64,000 nt of DNA from Alicyclobacillus fastidiosus (lineage in GTDB: Bacteria; Bacillota; Bacilli; Alicyclobacillales; Alicyclobacillaceae). Where the stretch lies: the NCBI RefSeq assembly GCF_026651875.1, contig NZ_CP104067.1, positions 496,001 to 560,000 of the forward strand. The letters are read 5' to 3'. The position numbers and the translations under genes were made by a program. A model generated the notes under the pieces. The model did not search any database and was not told the origin of the DNA. It was given only the letters and a program-made list of their open reading frames with translations. This document shows positions 44,609-52,958 of this stretch, piece after piece; within the stretch, counting starts at the first letter, position 1; each line of letters begins with the position of its first letter.

Positions 44609-45751
44609 GTGACGGGTGTGAAAGTTACGACACAATCGTCGGCGGAGGTCTTCGAGAAAATTTTGCGCTCGGAACCGCTATTTATCTTGGATGTTCGAAA
44701 TGAGGATGCGTATGCGGACTGGAAAATTGAAGGTCCATCCGTGACGAGCATCAATATCCCATACTTTGACCTTTTGGATGGTGTTGAAGTGGCGCTTGAG
44801 CGTCTACCGAACGACGAACCGATTTTAGTTGTGTGCGCAAAGGAAGGCTCGTCGCAGTACGTTGCGAAACAACTCGCTGAGGCAGGACTAGACCACGTGA
44901 CGTATTTGGAGGGCGGCATGAAATCCTGGAGTGAATATCTCCGGCCGGTCAAGGTCGGCGATCTCTCCTCTGGCGGCGCAATATATCAGTTCGTCCGTGT
45001 CGGGAAGGGTTGCTTGTCGTACATGGTTGTATCTGGCGGTCAGGCGGCAATCGTTGATACGGCACGAATGACTGACTCATACGAAGCGTTTGCAAAGGAA
45101 CATGGGCTTACCATCAAGCACACGATTGACACACATCTTCATGCTGACCATATCTCAGGTGGTCGGAAGTTAGCTGGAAAAGTGGGTGCCACGTACTGGT
45201 TGCCACCGAAGGATGCAACAGAAGCACAGTTTGGGTATCAGCCACTTGAGGATGGACAGGAGATTCAGGTTGGTTCGGCGACGGTGAAAATATTGCCCGT
45301 GTACTCACCTGGCCATACCATGGGTAGTACATCGCTCGTCGTGGATGACAAATATCTGTTGTCGGGGGATATTCTCTTCGTTAAGTCCATTGGTCGTCCT
45401 GACTTAGCCGGTGTAGCCGGAGACTGGGCTATTGATCTGCGTAAGACCTTATACGAGACGTATGAGGGTCTCTCGTCAAAGCTTACATTACTCCCAGCGC
45501 ACTACGCAGACATGACTGAAATGAATGAGGATGGATCTGTTTCTGCAAACCTTGGTCATCTGTACTCAACAAACGCAGGTTTGCTGGTTTCTGACGAAGT
45601 AGACTTTCATGAGATGGTCACGAACAATCTGCCGCCTCAACCGAACGCATATCAGGACATTCGCCTAACCAACATGGGTAAGATCAACCCGGATGAAGAA
45701 GAGCAACGGGAGATGGAAATCGGCCCGAATCGCTGTGCTGTACACGGCTAA
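44609..45751 (+). CDS. Rhodanese-persulfide dioxygenase fusion (CstB-like)
   Basis: 380 residues. N-terminal rhodanese (about 1-110) with [17 protein letters not shown] and the loop [12 protein letters not shown] (Cys76). Then a metallo-beta-lactamase persulfide dioxygenase: [11 protein letters not shown] (His176, His178, Asp180, His181), [24 protein letters not shown] and LPAHY. ETHE1-type enzymes oxidise thiol persulfides to sulfite at a mononuclear iron. The domain order here is rhodanese first, the reverse of CstB. Sulfite made could leave through TauE, encoded next. Confidence 0.93.
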   Translation: MTGVKVTTQSSAEVFEKILRSEPLFILDVRNEDAYADWKIEGPSVTSINIPYFDLLDGVEVALERLPNDEPILVVCAKEGSSQYVAKQLAEAGLDHVTYLEGGMKSWSEYLRPVKVGDLSSGGAIYQFVRVGKGCLSYMVVSGGQAAIVDTARMTDSYEAFAKEHGLTIKHTIDTHLHADHISGGRKLAGKVGATYWLPPKDATEAQFGYQPLEDGQEIQVGSATVKILPVYSPGHTMGSTSLVVDDKYLLSGDILFVKSIGRPDLAGVAGDWAIDLRKTLYETYEGLSSKLTLLPAHYADMTEMNEDGSVSANLGHLYSTNAGLLVSDEVDFHEMVTNNLPPQPNAYQDIRLTNMGKINPDEEEQREMEIGPNRCAVHG

Positions 45752-45774
45752 TCCACTGACGGAGGAAACAAGCT

Positions 45775-45882
45775 TTGAAGCGATTCTGGAGATGTCTTTG
45801 CCCCCTTCATAAAGTTTTATACGATGTGGCAGGGGGATATGTCGTCCTCATTATAGGTAGTTTCGTTATACACCATATCTAA
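45775..45882 (+). CDS. Possible 35-residue membrane peptide
   Basis: TTG start 9 bases after GGAGG gives MKRFWRCLCPLHKVLYDVAGGYVVLIIGSFVIHHI, too short for routine gene finding. A basic Cys-containing head is followed by one membrane helix (about residues 17-33). Located between the dioxygenase and TauE genes and upstream of an operator. The ribosome site and composition support translation; conservation is untested. Confidence 0.4.
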   Translation: MKRFWRCLCPLHKVLYDVAGGYVVLIIGSFVIHHI

Positions 45883-45899
45883 ATTTTTTTGCAGTGCAA

Positions 45900-45917
45900 T
45901 ATACCCATGTGGGTATA
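45900..45917 (+). promoter_or_regulatory. CstR-type operator before tauE
   Basis: TATACCCA-TG-TGGGTATA, a perfect 8-bp palindrome with a 2-base centre, immediately before the AAGGAGG of tauE. It resembles the TATACCCC half-sites at 43139 and 47152. Confidence 0.7.
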
Positions 45918-45933
45918 AGGAGGTGGAAGCTTT

Positions 45934-46731
45934 ATGCCACACCTGTCTGGAATTCAGATGATGCTCGCACTGTTGTCTGGCGGAATTGTGGGGTTTGTCT
46001 TAGGGCTCATTGGTGGGGGCGGTTCAATCCTTGCTGTCCCCCTCCTGCTCTACCTTGTCGGTTTTCATGACCCTCATGTCGTAATCGGCAGCACGGCCTT
46101 TGCCGTTGCGGTCAATGCGTTTCTGAATCTGATTCCTCATTGGCGCTCTGGGAACGTAAGGTGGAAGCCGGCGATTGCATTTGCCATACCGGGTGCCGTT
46201 GGAGCCTATGTGGGGTCTGTGTTTGGAAAGATGGTGAATGATAAGGTCATTCTCTTCCTGTTTGCCATCTTGATGATTGTGATTGCAATCCTCATGTTAC
46301 GTCCTAAAAAGCAGAGTACAGGCGCTGGAGAACATGGGCAAACCAAGTTATCCCGTGTCGTTCCTACAGGATTATCGACGGGCCTTCTATCAGGATTTTT
46401 TGGAATTGGGGGCGGCTTTCTCATCGTCCCTGGACTCGTGTTCTCAGCGGGGCTGACGATGGCGGAAGCGATTGGGACATCATTGTTCTCTGCGGGGGCA
46501 TTTGGAGTTACGACAGCGGTCTCCTACGCTGCGTCCGGTTTGGTGGACTGGCTGGTTGTCGTCTTATACATCGCAGGCGGCGTCATCGGCGGCTTCTTAG
46601 GCGTACGGGCCTGTTCCGCCATCGGTCGCAACGTTCGACGACTGCAAATCATTTTTTCATCAATCATCATCCTTGTTGCTTGCTACATGTTGTACATGAA
46701 TCTGGAGGCCATTAAGACATTCCACTGGTAG
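45934..46731 (+). CDS. tauE: TauE/SafE family sulfite exporter
   Basis: 265 residues. Seven to eight membrane helices with duplicated glycine-rich signatures: GFVLGLIGGGGSILAVPLLLYLVG and GLLSGFFGIGGGFLIVPGLVF, and GTSLFSAGAFGVTTAVSY. Members export sulfite or sulfoacetate, so it would remove the sulfite made by the dioxygenase. Preceded by its own operator and AAGGAGGTGG site, 12 bases before the next rhodanese. Confidence 0.93.
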   Translation: MPHLSGIQMMLALLSGGIVGFVLGLIGGGGSILAVPLLLYLVGFHDPHVVIGSTAFAVAVNAFLNLIPHWRSGNVRWKPAIAFAIPGAVGAYVGSVFGKMVNDKVILFLFAILMIVIAILMLRPKKQSTGAGEHGQTKLSRVVPTGLSTGLLSGFFGIGGGFLIVPGLVFSAGLTMAEAIGTSLFSAGAFGVTTAVSYAASGLVDWLVVVLYIAGGVIGGFLGVRACSAIGRNVRRLQIIFSSIIILVACYMLYMNLEAIKTFHW

Positions 46732-46742
46732 GAGGTGTTCTT

Positions 46743-47123
46743 GTGAATTGGATTGAACTCGTGATCGTTGTTGTTGTCGTGGGTTATCTTGCGTATCGCA
46801 TGTTGCCCGCAAAAGGCGTGAAGTCGGTATCTTCAGAGGAAGTGCAGGCTTTGCTTTCAAAAGAGAAAGCAACCATTCAGTTCGTGGATGTACGGGAACC
46901 GGGTGAGTTCCGTACAGGGCATGTACCTGGGTTCAAAAACATTCCACTGACTCAACTTAAATCCCGATTGAATGAAATGGACACAGAACGCCCAGTTGTA
47001 TTGATGTGCAGAAGTGGGGCAAGAAGTCAGCAGGCTGCTCGAACGCTCGTAAAACAGGGGTTCTTGGATGTGCGCAATGCATCTGGTGGAATCATGGCGT
47101 GGAAGGGGCGTCAGGAAAAGTAA
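46743..47123 (+). CDS. Membrane-anchored rhodanese
   Basis: 126 residues; GTG after TAGGAGGTG. N-terminal membrane helix (WIELVIVVVVVGYLAYRML) followed by a rhodanese domain with VDVREPGEFRTGHVPGFKNIPL and Cys89 in CRSGARS. It would handle sulfane sulfur at the inner face of the membrane, next to the exporter. Confidence 0.92.
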   Translation: MNWIELVIVVVVVGYLAYRMLPAKGVKSVSSEEVQALLSKEKATIQFVDVREPGEFRTGHVPGFKNIPLTQLKSRLNEMDTERPVVLMCRSGARSQQAARTLVKQGFLDVRNASGGIMAWKGRQEK

Positions 47124-47151
47124 AATCAGCTACTTTCGTATGAGCACTTTA

Positions 47152-47172
47152 ATACGGAAGGGGGTATAGTAT
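47152..47172 (+). promoter_or_regulatory. CstR autoregulatory operator
   Basis: ATACGGAAGGGGGTATAGTAT, whose reverse strand reads ATACTATACCCCC...CCGTAT, the same pattern as the other two CstR-type sites. It lies 24 bases before the cstR start, in the likely promoter region. Confidence 0.7.
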
Positions 47173-47195
47173 AAGCGAGACAGGAGGAATGTGCG

Positions 47196-47456
47196 GTGCA
47201 ATATAACGACAAGATGAAACATAGATTGAATCGTATTGAAGGACAAGTTCGAGGCGTCCTTGGCATGATGGAACAAGAAAAGCCATGTAAGGATGTTGTG
47301 ACACAACTATCTGCCATTCGGACTGCCGTCGACCGAGTAATTATGTACGTCGTGGGTGAGAATATGGAGCAGTGTATTCGGGATGAAATTGCTGGTGGCG
47401 GAAGCGCAGAGCAAGTAATCCAGGAAGCCATTGATCTCTTGATGAAGAGCCGATAG
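47196..47456 (+). CDS. cstR: CstR-type persulfide-sensing repressor
   Basis: 86 residues from GTG 47196 (CAGGAGG upstream). CsoR/DUF156 fold ([22 protein letters not shown]) with Cys31 and Cys60 at the positions of Staphylococcus CstR, and Asn56 where CsoR has its copper His. Loss of that His with both Cys kept identifies CstR, which forms a di- to tetrasulfide bridge on contact with persulfide and leaves DNA. It should control the rhodanese operon through the three sites listed. Confidence 0.93.
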   Translation: MQYNDKMKHRLNRIEGQVRGVLGMMEQEKPCKDVVTQLSAIRTAVDRVIMYVVGENMEQCIRDEIAGGGSAEQVIQEAIDLLMKSR

Positions 47457-47467
47457 GAGGATGGGAT

Positions 47468-47785
47468 ATGGCTACTGTGAAGGTCACAGATGCGAACTTT
47501 GAACAGATGTTGCAGGGAGATAAACCTGTTCTTGTGGATTTTTGGGCCACGTGGTGCGGGCCTTGTAAGATGATGGCCCCAGTGCTTGAAGAACTGTCCA
47601 GTGAAACCGAGGGAAAACTCACGGTAGCTAAGCTCGATGTGGACGAAAACCCAGCGACTGCATCGAAGTATGGCATTATGAGTATCCCTACCATGATTGT
47701 CTTCAAGAATGGTCAGCCAGTTAAGCAATTAGTGGGTTATATGCCGAAAGGACAGCTTGTGAGTCAACTGAGTGATGTTATCTAA
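47468..47785 (+). CDS. trxA: Thioredoxin
   Basis: 105 residues; ATG after [32 protein letters not shown] with Cys30/Cys33, the buried Asp, and cis-Pro in [11 protein letters not shown]. It reduces disulfides and persulfides. Coupled to cstR by 11 bases; probably recycles rhodanese or dioxygenase substrates. Confidence 0.95.
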   Translation: MATVKVTDANFEQMLQGDKPVLVDFWATWCGPCKMMAPVLEELSSETEGKLTVAKLDVDENPATASKYGIMSIPTMIVFKNGQPVKQLVGYMPKGQLVSQLSDVI

Positions 47786-47803
47786 CAAAAGGGGCGGACT
47801 AAC

Positions 47804-48190
47804 ATGGACTTCCATTATTCAGTTGCTACGGAGAAAACCGTGGATGAAGCGGTACAATCCCTTGAGGAGTCTCTGAAAGCCAATAAATTCTCTGTGCTAT
47901 GGCAATTGGACCTTCCTGCTAAGCTGCATGAAAAAGGCGTCGAATTGGATATGCAGTACCGAGTTCTCGAGGTCTGTAACCCCCATGAAGCGAAACGGGT
48001 TTTGAGTCAAAACCCACTTGTCGGCTACTTCCTGCCTTGTAAGGTGGTTGTATATCAGTCTGAGGGGAAAACGCATATTGGTTTGCCCAAACCCACGACC
48101 CTGATGGAGGTTCTTGGTGATCCAGCGTTACTTGAAATAGCGCAAGGTGTAGAAGCAACGCTCACGAAAGCGGTAGACGAGGCCAAATAA
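47804..48190 (+). CDS. DUF302 family protein
   Basis: 128 residues. DUF302 hallmarks: FHYSVATEKTVDEAVQSLEESLKANKFSVLW, the segment YRVLEVCNPHEAKRVLSQNPLVGYFLPCKVVVYQ with a conserved Cys-Asn-Pro and a second Cys, and a helical end. Function of the family is unsettled; it is often linked to sulfur or metal stress genes, which fits this operon. Confidence 0.9.
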   Translation: MDFHYSVATEKTVDEAVQSLEESLKANKFSVLWQLDLPAKLHEKGVELDMQYRVLEVCNPHEAKRVLSQNPLVGYFLPCKVVVYQSEGKTHIGLPKPTTLMEVLGDPALLEIAQGVEATLTKAVDEAK

Positions 48191-48207
48191 CTATTTGGAG
48201 GAGTCCA

Positions 48208-48765
48208 ATGGGACACAGGTTTGATCCGAGACACGTAGAGAAATTGGATAGCCCCGAACGTCGCAAGATGTTACCTCCCAACGAAACTGTGAAGATGTTA
48301 GATGTTCAGCGGGGTCACACGGTCGCCGATATAGGGTGTGGTCCGGGGTACTTTACAATCCCGTTAGCCAGGTTAGCGATGAACGTGTACGCAGTGGATG
48401 TTTCGCCTGAAATGCTGCATCTACTTAAAGAGAAGGCAGCGCACGAAGGAACTAGAAATATATCCGTGGTGGAAAGCCCTGCTGAACATCTCACACTACC
48501 CGATCACACTGTAGACCGTGTGATTTGCTCGCTCGTGCTTCACGAAGTGGATGACTTGAAACAAACACTTTCTGAATTCAAACGGATTCTTCGTCCGGGT
48601 GGGAAGGTACTTCTCATCGAGTGGGAAAAAAAGTCGATGGAGATGGGACCCCCCGTGAAGGAAAGACTTGATCCAGAGACGTTGCTGTACGAAGTCAAAT
48701 CACTGGGCTTCCACGGTCAAATTTCTTATCCGAACCCAAATCAATACATCATTTTGGCAGAATGA
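48208..48765 (+). CDS. Class I SAM-dependent methyltransferase
   Basis: 185 residues; ATG after TTGGAGGAG. Glycine-rich motif I VADIGCGPGYFTIPLA (about residues 44-59), acidic end of strand 2 (AVDVSPEM), and ICSLVLHEVDD. UbiE/Coq5-like in the RPGGKVLLIEWEKK segment. The N-terminus (HRFDPRHVEKLDSPERRKMLPP) is typical of a subgroup near sulfur genes. It may methylate a toxic thiol or sulfide; substrate is unknown. Confidence 0.87.
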   Translation: MGHRFDPRHVEKLDSPERRKMLPPNETVKMLDVQRGHTVADIGCGPGYFTIPLARLAMNVYAVDVSPEMLHLLKEKAAHEGTRNISVVESPAEHLTLPDHTVDRVICSLVLHEVDDLKQTLSEFKRILRPGGKVLLIEWEKKSMEMGPPVKERLDPETLLYEVKSLGFHGQISYPNPNQYIILAE

Positions 48766-48796
48766 AGAATTATCCGGAGAGGAGCGAAATACATAC

Positions 48797-49240
48797 ATGC
48801 TGAGAGAAGTATCGGATCATTTCAAAGTGTTGACATTGGTACATAAGAGTATTGACACCATGGTAGAAGGCTTGAGCCAGGAACAATGGTTACATCGTCC
48901 GAATGGGACCTTCAACAACATCGCATCTATCATCGACCATACTTCAAGAGTGGAAAAGAAGTTTATGTCGGCCATATCGGGGCAAGCGCTCGATATCGAT
49001 ACACAAGCGCCATTTAAGCAAAATCACTGGGATGTCCCAGCGATTCAACAGGCTTGGGCAGAAACACTGCCATATAGTCGAGACGTGTTGGAGCGTTTGA
49101 CCGAATCCGATCTTGAAAAGCCGGGGTTGTCATTAAGAGTCGGTGATTTGAACCGGAGGCAGCTCATCGTCTACACCGTAGGTCACACCACGCATCACCG
49201 TGGACAGATCCCCCTAGTCATGAAACTGTTCCAGGGATGA
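48797..49240 (+). CDS. DinB family protein
   Basis: 147 residues from ATG 48797 (GGAGAGGAG upstream), not the longer frame from 48668 that overlaps the methyltransferase. Four-helix bundle with the three metal His residues of DinB/YfiT proteins: SIIDHTSRVEK (first His) and GHTTHHRGQI (last two). Relatives transfer bacillithiol or other thiols to toxins. Last gene of the persulfide locus. Confidence 0.87.
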   Translation: MLREVSDHFKVLTLVHKSIDTMVEGLSQEQWLHRPNGTFNNIASIIDHTSRVEKKFMSAISGQALDIDTQAPFKQNHWDVPAIQQAWAETLPYSRDVLERLTESDLEKPGLSLRVGDLNRRQLIVYTVGHTTHHRGQIPLVMKLFQG

Positions 49241-49286
49241 AGGTCTCGAGTCGCAAACTGTGCGGACACGGGTTTGACCAAGGACT

Positions 49287-49694
49287 TTACTGTTTGAATT
49301 GTCTCCAGACGGCCGTATACAATAAATAAATCACGTACACGCCGAGATAAGCAGAGGGAATCAGAAAGAATGGATCTATGAAGAGTGCATGAATCGTCGT
49401 CATAAAGACGGTGTGATTCCTTATAACGGAGTATATGGTTGTGGACGCTGCGCTAAAGGATACGATGGCTGAAATTATGGCCATCACGTTGTATGCGAAC
49501 AGCATCCAATGCGACACTAAGTTCGTGGCGCTCATGGCTAGGGGTATAAGAACTACCCCGAGAACGATTATTGTTGTCAAAATGACCACTCCAATTACAA
49601 GGTGGTCATTTTTTGTGAATTTGATACCCGTAGAAACTGCAGAGAGCTCTGCACACTTCCAAAGTGAAGAGTTTTTACTCTTCGCTGGGCACAA
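49287..49694 (-). CDS. Small membrane protein, start uncertain
   Basis: Up to 135 residues. Three hydrophobic segments: VIGVVILTTIIVLGVVLIPLAM, WMLFAYNVMAIISAIVSF, and FIDPFFLIPSAYLGVYVIYLLY. No family recognised. The annotated start at 49694 has no clear ribosome site and lies over hairpins, so translation could begin later, for example at ATG 49535. Convergent with DinB. Confidence 0.45.
   Translation of the reverse strand: MCPAKSKNSSLWKCAELSAVSTGIKFTKNDHLVIGVVILTTIIVLGVVLIPLAMSATNLVSHWMLFAYNVMAIISAIVSFSAASTTIYSVIRNHTVFMTTIHALFIDPFFLIPSAYLGVYVIYLLYTAVWRQFKQ
49579..49616. terminator. Hairpin with T run, possible terminator
   Basis: AAAATGACCAC / GTGGTCATTTT, perfect 11-bp stem with 12-base loop followed by TTTT on the + strand and flanked by AAAA. 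It falls inside the frame of the small membrane protein, which either starts after it or carries it by chance. Confidence 0.5.
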
Positions 49695-49721
49695 GTTTCG
49701 GCACTGGTATCTGAAGGCGTG

Positions 49722-50153
49722 TCAAGTGTTCAGTGAGCTGTCAAACGATGCACTTTCGGAGAGTGTAGCTGCTTTCTTGAGAGGCAAAGGATAGTCTGCC
49801 CAGGACTTAGACAGTTTGCTCAAAACACTGCAACTGGAGACGGCAATAAGGGTAAACGGCAGAACAACTAGAACCGGAAACGAAATGTCCGTATGAAGAA
49901 GAAGAGGGTACATTGACAGAGCAACACCGGGAGGGTGATAAATACGAAGAAGCGGAAGAAGTATCACCATCGCAAGTGTAACCAGAACACCGTAGATTGG
50001 ACCGTGTACGAGCAACGAAACTGCCGTACCGGCGCTGGCGGATATTGTTGTTCCTACGACAACGGGTATCGGTTGAGCGATCGGTGACTTTGGAAGCAGA
50101 AGCAAGATTGTCAACGTAGCCGAAAATGGTGGCACCAGCGGTTGTGGTGCAAA
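49722..50153 (-). pseudogene. HPP family protein, 5' truncated
   Basis: About 143 residues of HPP protein remain: PPFSATLTILLLLPKSPIAQPIPVVVGTTISASAGTAVSLL, then LRIYHPPGVALSMYPLLLHT with the HPP triplet, and a final membrane segment. The usual first helix and start are missing; the frame runs into unrelated sequence beyond about 50153, where a 90-bp inverted-repeat segment begins. Confidence 0.75.
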
Positions 50154-50234
50154 AATATTTGAATACGCCACATGTAGTGTGGAATCAGTTAAAATACACC
50201 ACTGTATATTGTGGTTTCTTGAATTTTTGCACCA
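50145..50234. repeat. 90-bp segment with 12-bp terminal inverted repeats
   Basis: TGGTGCAAAAAT (50145-50156) and its exact inverse ATTTTTGCACCA (50223-50234) bound a 90-bp AT-rich stretch that has further partial symmetry inside (CCACATGTAGTGTGG; CACCAC...GTGGT). It lies exactly at the junction of the truncated HPP gene and the Gfo/Idh/MocA remnant. Confidence 0.55.
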
Positions 50235-50530
50235 GAACCTCGAGAAGCGACTCGTAGATCTCGCGCACAATAGCGACGGCTTTGCGCGCCTCTCCCCCGG
50301 CACCATCGGATCGCGATGATCCAAGATCGCCTCGACCATGTCCGCGACAAACGCGTGGTGCCCGTCGGGTGTCGTCGCCCTCACAGAAACGACAACGGAC
50401 GATTCACACGCGCGAATGCATCGTAAATGGCTGTGTCCACGGCAGCCTTGGGGGCCGAACCACCGGAAATTTGAAAGCTCTGTCGAATCATGAGGGAAGT
50501 GACGTAAACTTCGAGCTCTCGACATGGCAT
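50185..50530 (-). pseudogene. Gfo/Idh/MocA-type oxidoreductase remnant
   Basis: Starts ATG 50530 (GAGGTGGACG before it, 30 bases after the sulfatase stop) as PCRELEVYVTSLMIRQSFQIS and stops in frame near 50400. In another frame VRATTPDGHHAFVADMVEAILDHRDPMVPGE follows, and in a third, EARKAVAIVREIYESLLE. The DFV-x-A-I...PLVPGEEARKAV-x-IV-x-AIYES pattern is the C-terminal end of the GFO/IDH/MocA dehydrogenases. Three frame changes and missing N-terminus show decay. Probably a former sugar-metabolism partner of the sulfatase. Confidence 0.7.
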
Positions 50531-50559
50531 GCGTCCACCTCAGCACGAATCGAAGTGTC

Positions 50560-52008
50560 CTATTGATACTCGCTGTGCGTTCGGCTTGCAAACTCGTCCG
50601 CCGCCCACCCTTTGCCGACTTCACGCAACCGGCTGAGCCACGCTTCCTTGGAGATATACCGGTACGGTCCCGTCCTGATGATCTCCTCCATGGGATCCAT
50701 GATCTCGCCGTGTTTGGAACGGTTTTCCTGAACCCAATCGGCGATAAGATGATCCATTTCCGCCACGATAGCCGGGTTTTCGGAGGCGACGTTGACACAT
50801 TGGTTCGGGTCATTCTCCATGTCGTACAGAACAACGGGATCAAATTTGTAAAATCCGGGATCGTATGTTCGGATGAAGTACCAACGCGGAGCGCAGACGG
50901 CCCGCTGGCAAGCGTAAAGCCCATGTTCAAGGACAAGATAGTCGCGATTCCAATCCGCGTCCGGCTTGTTGATGAGGGGCAGCAGCGACTGACCATCCCA
51001 GCCGGTGGGGATATCGAGCCCAACCAAATCGACAATCGTCGCCACGACGTCGACGTTGTAGACGAAATTGTCGAACACGCTGTTAGGCAGCGTTACACCA
51101 GGTATGCGCATGATCAACGGAATTCTGTGCACAGACTCGGTGGCCATTCCGTGCTCCATATAGATCCCTTGCTCGCCAAAGGATTCACCGTGATCGGCGC
51201 TGATGACGAAGCAAACCTCGTCCTCAATGCCCAATTTCCGATACGCGTCAAGAATTTGTCCGACGTGTTCATCCATGTACGAGATACCAGCGTCATACCC
51301 ATTGATGAGTTGTTGGTAGTCCGCTCGATTGCGTATTTCATGTGGCATCTTACGCGGGATATTGGGTGTGATGGCCCAGTGAAACATGCTCGCAGAACGT
51401 GGATGGTACAACCGGCGGTGGTTTTGAATGACTTCTTCGCTCGGAAAGGTTGGGGCCGGCTGATCGACAAACTGTTCCGCGTAGGCGTCAGGCGCAGTGT
51501 AGAATCCGTGGGGATCCCAGTACTGAACGTGCAGGAAATAGTTCTCTTCCGCGCCGTGTTGCATGATCCACGGGATCACATGCGCATTCACCTCGTCGGC
51601 ATCTTCATTCCCACACTTCAGCGTGTGGGAATGAATCTCGTTCCACCCTGCGAAGAACCACCAGGCCTGATGCCTGTCTCCAAAACTAGAAATCGTTACG
51701 GTCTTATAGCCAGCTTCCCGCAAATAACGAGTGAAAAACGGGTATCTTACACTATACCGTTCGGCTCCAGGGTGGTAAAATCGTCCTCCAGATCCAAAAT
51801 GAGTTAACGAACCATGGTTGATTGCAAATTTTCCGGAAATAAAACTAGCTCGGGAAGGAACGCACGGTGACGCTTCACAATATGTGTGAGTGAACCGGAC
51901 ACCTTGCGCTGCGATGATATCGATGTTCGGCGTCGTTTTCCGGACATAGCCGTAACACCCCATATGATCAGGTCGCAAGGAATCGATATCAATATAGACG
52001 ATTCTCAC
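50560..52008 (-). CDS. Sulfatase family hydrolase
   Basis: 482 residues. DIDSLRPDHMGCYGY with metal Asp7/Asp9, the formylglycine motif SPCVPSRASF (Cys49 in C-x-P-S-R), FISADHGESFGEQG with the second metal pair, and GWDGQSLLPLI. Cys49 must be oxidised to formylglycine for type I sulfatase activity, by an FGE enzyme; only a possible FGE start fragment is visible at 60412. No signal peptide, so cytosolic. Composition is markedly GC-richer than the genes around it, which suggests transfer. Intact, unlike its neighbours on both sides. Confidence 0.9.
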   Translation of the reverse strand: MRIVYIDIDSLRPDHMGCYGYVRKTTPNIDIIAAQGVRFTHTYCEASPCVPSRASFISGKFAINHGSLTHFGSGGRFYHPGAERYSVRYPFFTRYLREAGYKTVTISSFGDRHQAWWFFAGWNEIHSHTLKCGNEDADEVNAHVIPWIMQHGAEENYFLHVQYWDPHGFYTAPDAYAEQFVDQPAPTFPSEEVIQNHRRLYHPRSASMFHWAITPNIPRKMPHEIRNRADYQQLINGYDAGISYMDEHVGQILDAYRKLGIEDEVCFVISADHGESFGEQGIYMEHGMATESVHRIPLIMRIPGVTLPNSVFDNFVYNVDVVATIVDLVGLDIPTGWDGQSLLPLINKPDADWNRDYLVLEHGLYACQRAVCAPRWYFIRTYDPGFYKFDPVVLYDMENDPNQCVNVASENPAIVAEMDHLIADWVQENRSKHGEIMDPMEEIIRTGPYRYISKEAWLSRLREVGKGWAADEFASRTHSEYQ

Positions 52009-52374
52009 TCACTCATCCCTCCGTTTGCACTGGACATAAGATACAGTTTTCATCTACAAGAATAATACCACTCTATTTATAATATTTTTCTTTATATTCA
52101 TAAATGTCAGTAGGTAACCAGAAGAAGGATGGTGCAAGATGACGGATATTTTTTCGATCTAAACACTATCAGGGGGTTGTCTTGTATTCAATCCTCAAGA
52201 ACTTTCTAAACAGGAATGCTGTTCGTTTGTGGATGTCGATATATTTTTCATGAGGAAGTCATTCAACAAGTCGATGCCGATTTTCTGTTTCATGCGTCAA
52301 ATGACGGTACGTGCAGTAACTTTGGGATGAGCCTGCCGTTGTGTGAGGGACAGCACGTCCTGTAGGCAATTTAG
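52009..52374. other. Intergenic region without supported gene
   Basis: AT-rich and without an open frame of interest on either strand. Its first 110 bases are the promoter side of the sulfatase gene; the remainder may be eroded IS66 sequence, but no match is clear. Confidence 0.4.
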
Positions 52375-52611
52375 TTAGCAACGGCCAACGGTAATTGATT
52401 CGCCCTGCGAAATATCCCGCCATTGAAATCGGCCTCGATCACGCCGCCGATAAAACAACCAAAATCCATTATGGTCCCACTGCAGAATCTTTATCTTGTC
52501 CCGTTGCCGATTGCAGAAAACAAACAGGCTGTGGGAGAACGGTTCTAGGTCGAACACTTCTTTAACGAGAACGGCTAGCCCGTCAAGATAACGAGGGGAC
52601 AGGGTGCTTGA
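52375..52611 (-). pseudogene. IS66 family TnpB (Orf2) remnant
   Basis: The frame reads YLDGLAVLVKEVFDLEPFSHSLFVFCNRQRDKIKILQWDHNGFWLFYRRRDRGRFQW, the characteristic IS66 Orf2 core. The first 20 or so residues, the rest of the C-terminus and the other IS66 genes (tnpA, tnpC) are absent nearby, so it is a leftover of an old insertion. 52612-52796 holds no supported gene. Confidence 0.8.
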
Positions 52612-52796
52612 GGGGGCATCTACGACATATTATCAAAGAGCTATTATGTCCGAAACGTAGACTGAGCACACACTTCCAATTGTCCGACACTGTGGGGGCT
52701 CCTTCTAAAGCATGAGTCCCACTAGGAAACAAAGGGAATTTCGTTCTCACAGACATTAGATAACAACACGGATTCACGTTTGAAACCACTTGAGTA

Positions 52797-52958
52797 TCAA
52801 TAGGTGGATACAGATGTGATAGCTTTTCGTTCTATACTCACACCCGATTCTCCCCTGGACTTCCACGTCCAGATGTTGTTCAATGCATAATTCCATACGG
52901 TTGCCAACACAATTCCAATTAAGTTTGAAAGTAAGTAGGGTCTGATGAATGAACTACG
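52797..52958 (-). pseudogene. GtrA family membrane protein, C-terminal remnant
   Basis: The last 53 codons of a longer frame read RPYLLSNLIGIVLATVWNYALNNIWTWKSRGESG, the final helices of a GtrA-like flippase, where N-x-x-W-T-W(F/K) is the family ending. The rest of the gene is absent; upstream the frame is transposase sequence, joined without a stop. Confidence 0.75.

Noticed and set aside
49579-49616. Firm terminator call
   Set aside because: The hairpin is perfect, but it sits inside a frame whose hydrophobic segments continue across it, so its role is left open.
50524-51807. 427-codon + strand frame opposite the sulfatase
   Set aside because: It is the antisense of a GC-rich gene with complete catalytic motifs on the - strand; the + translation matches nothing.
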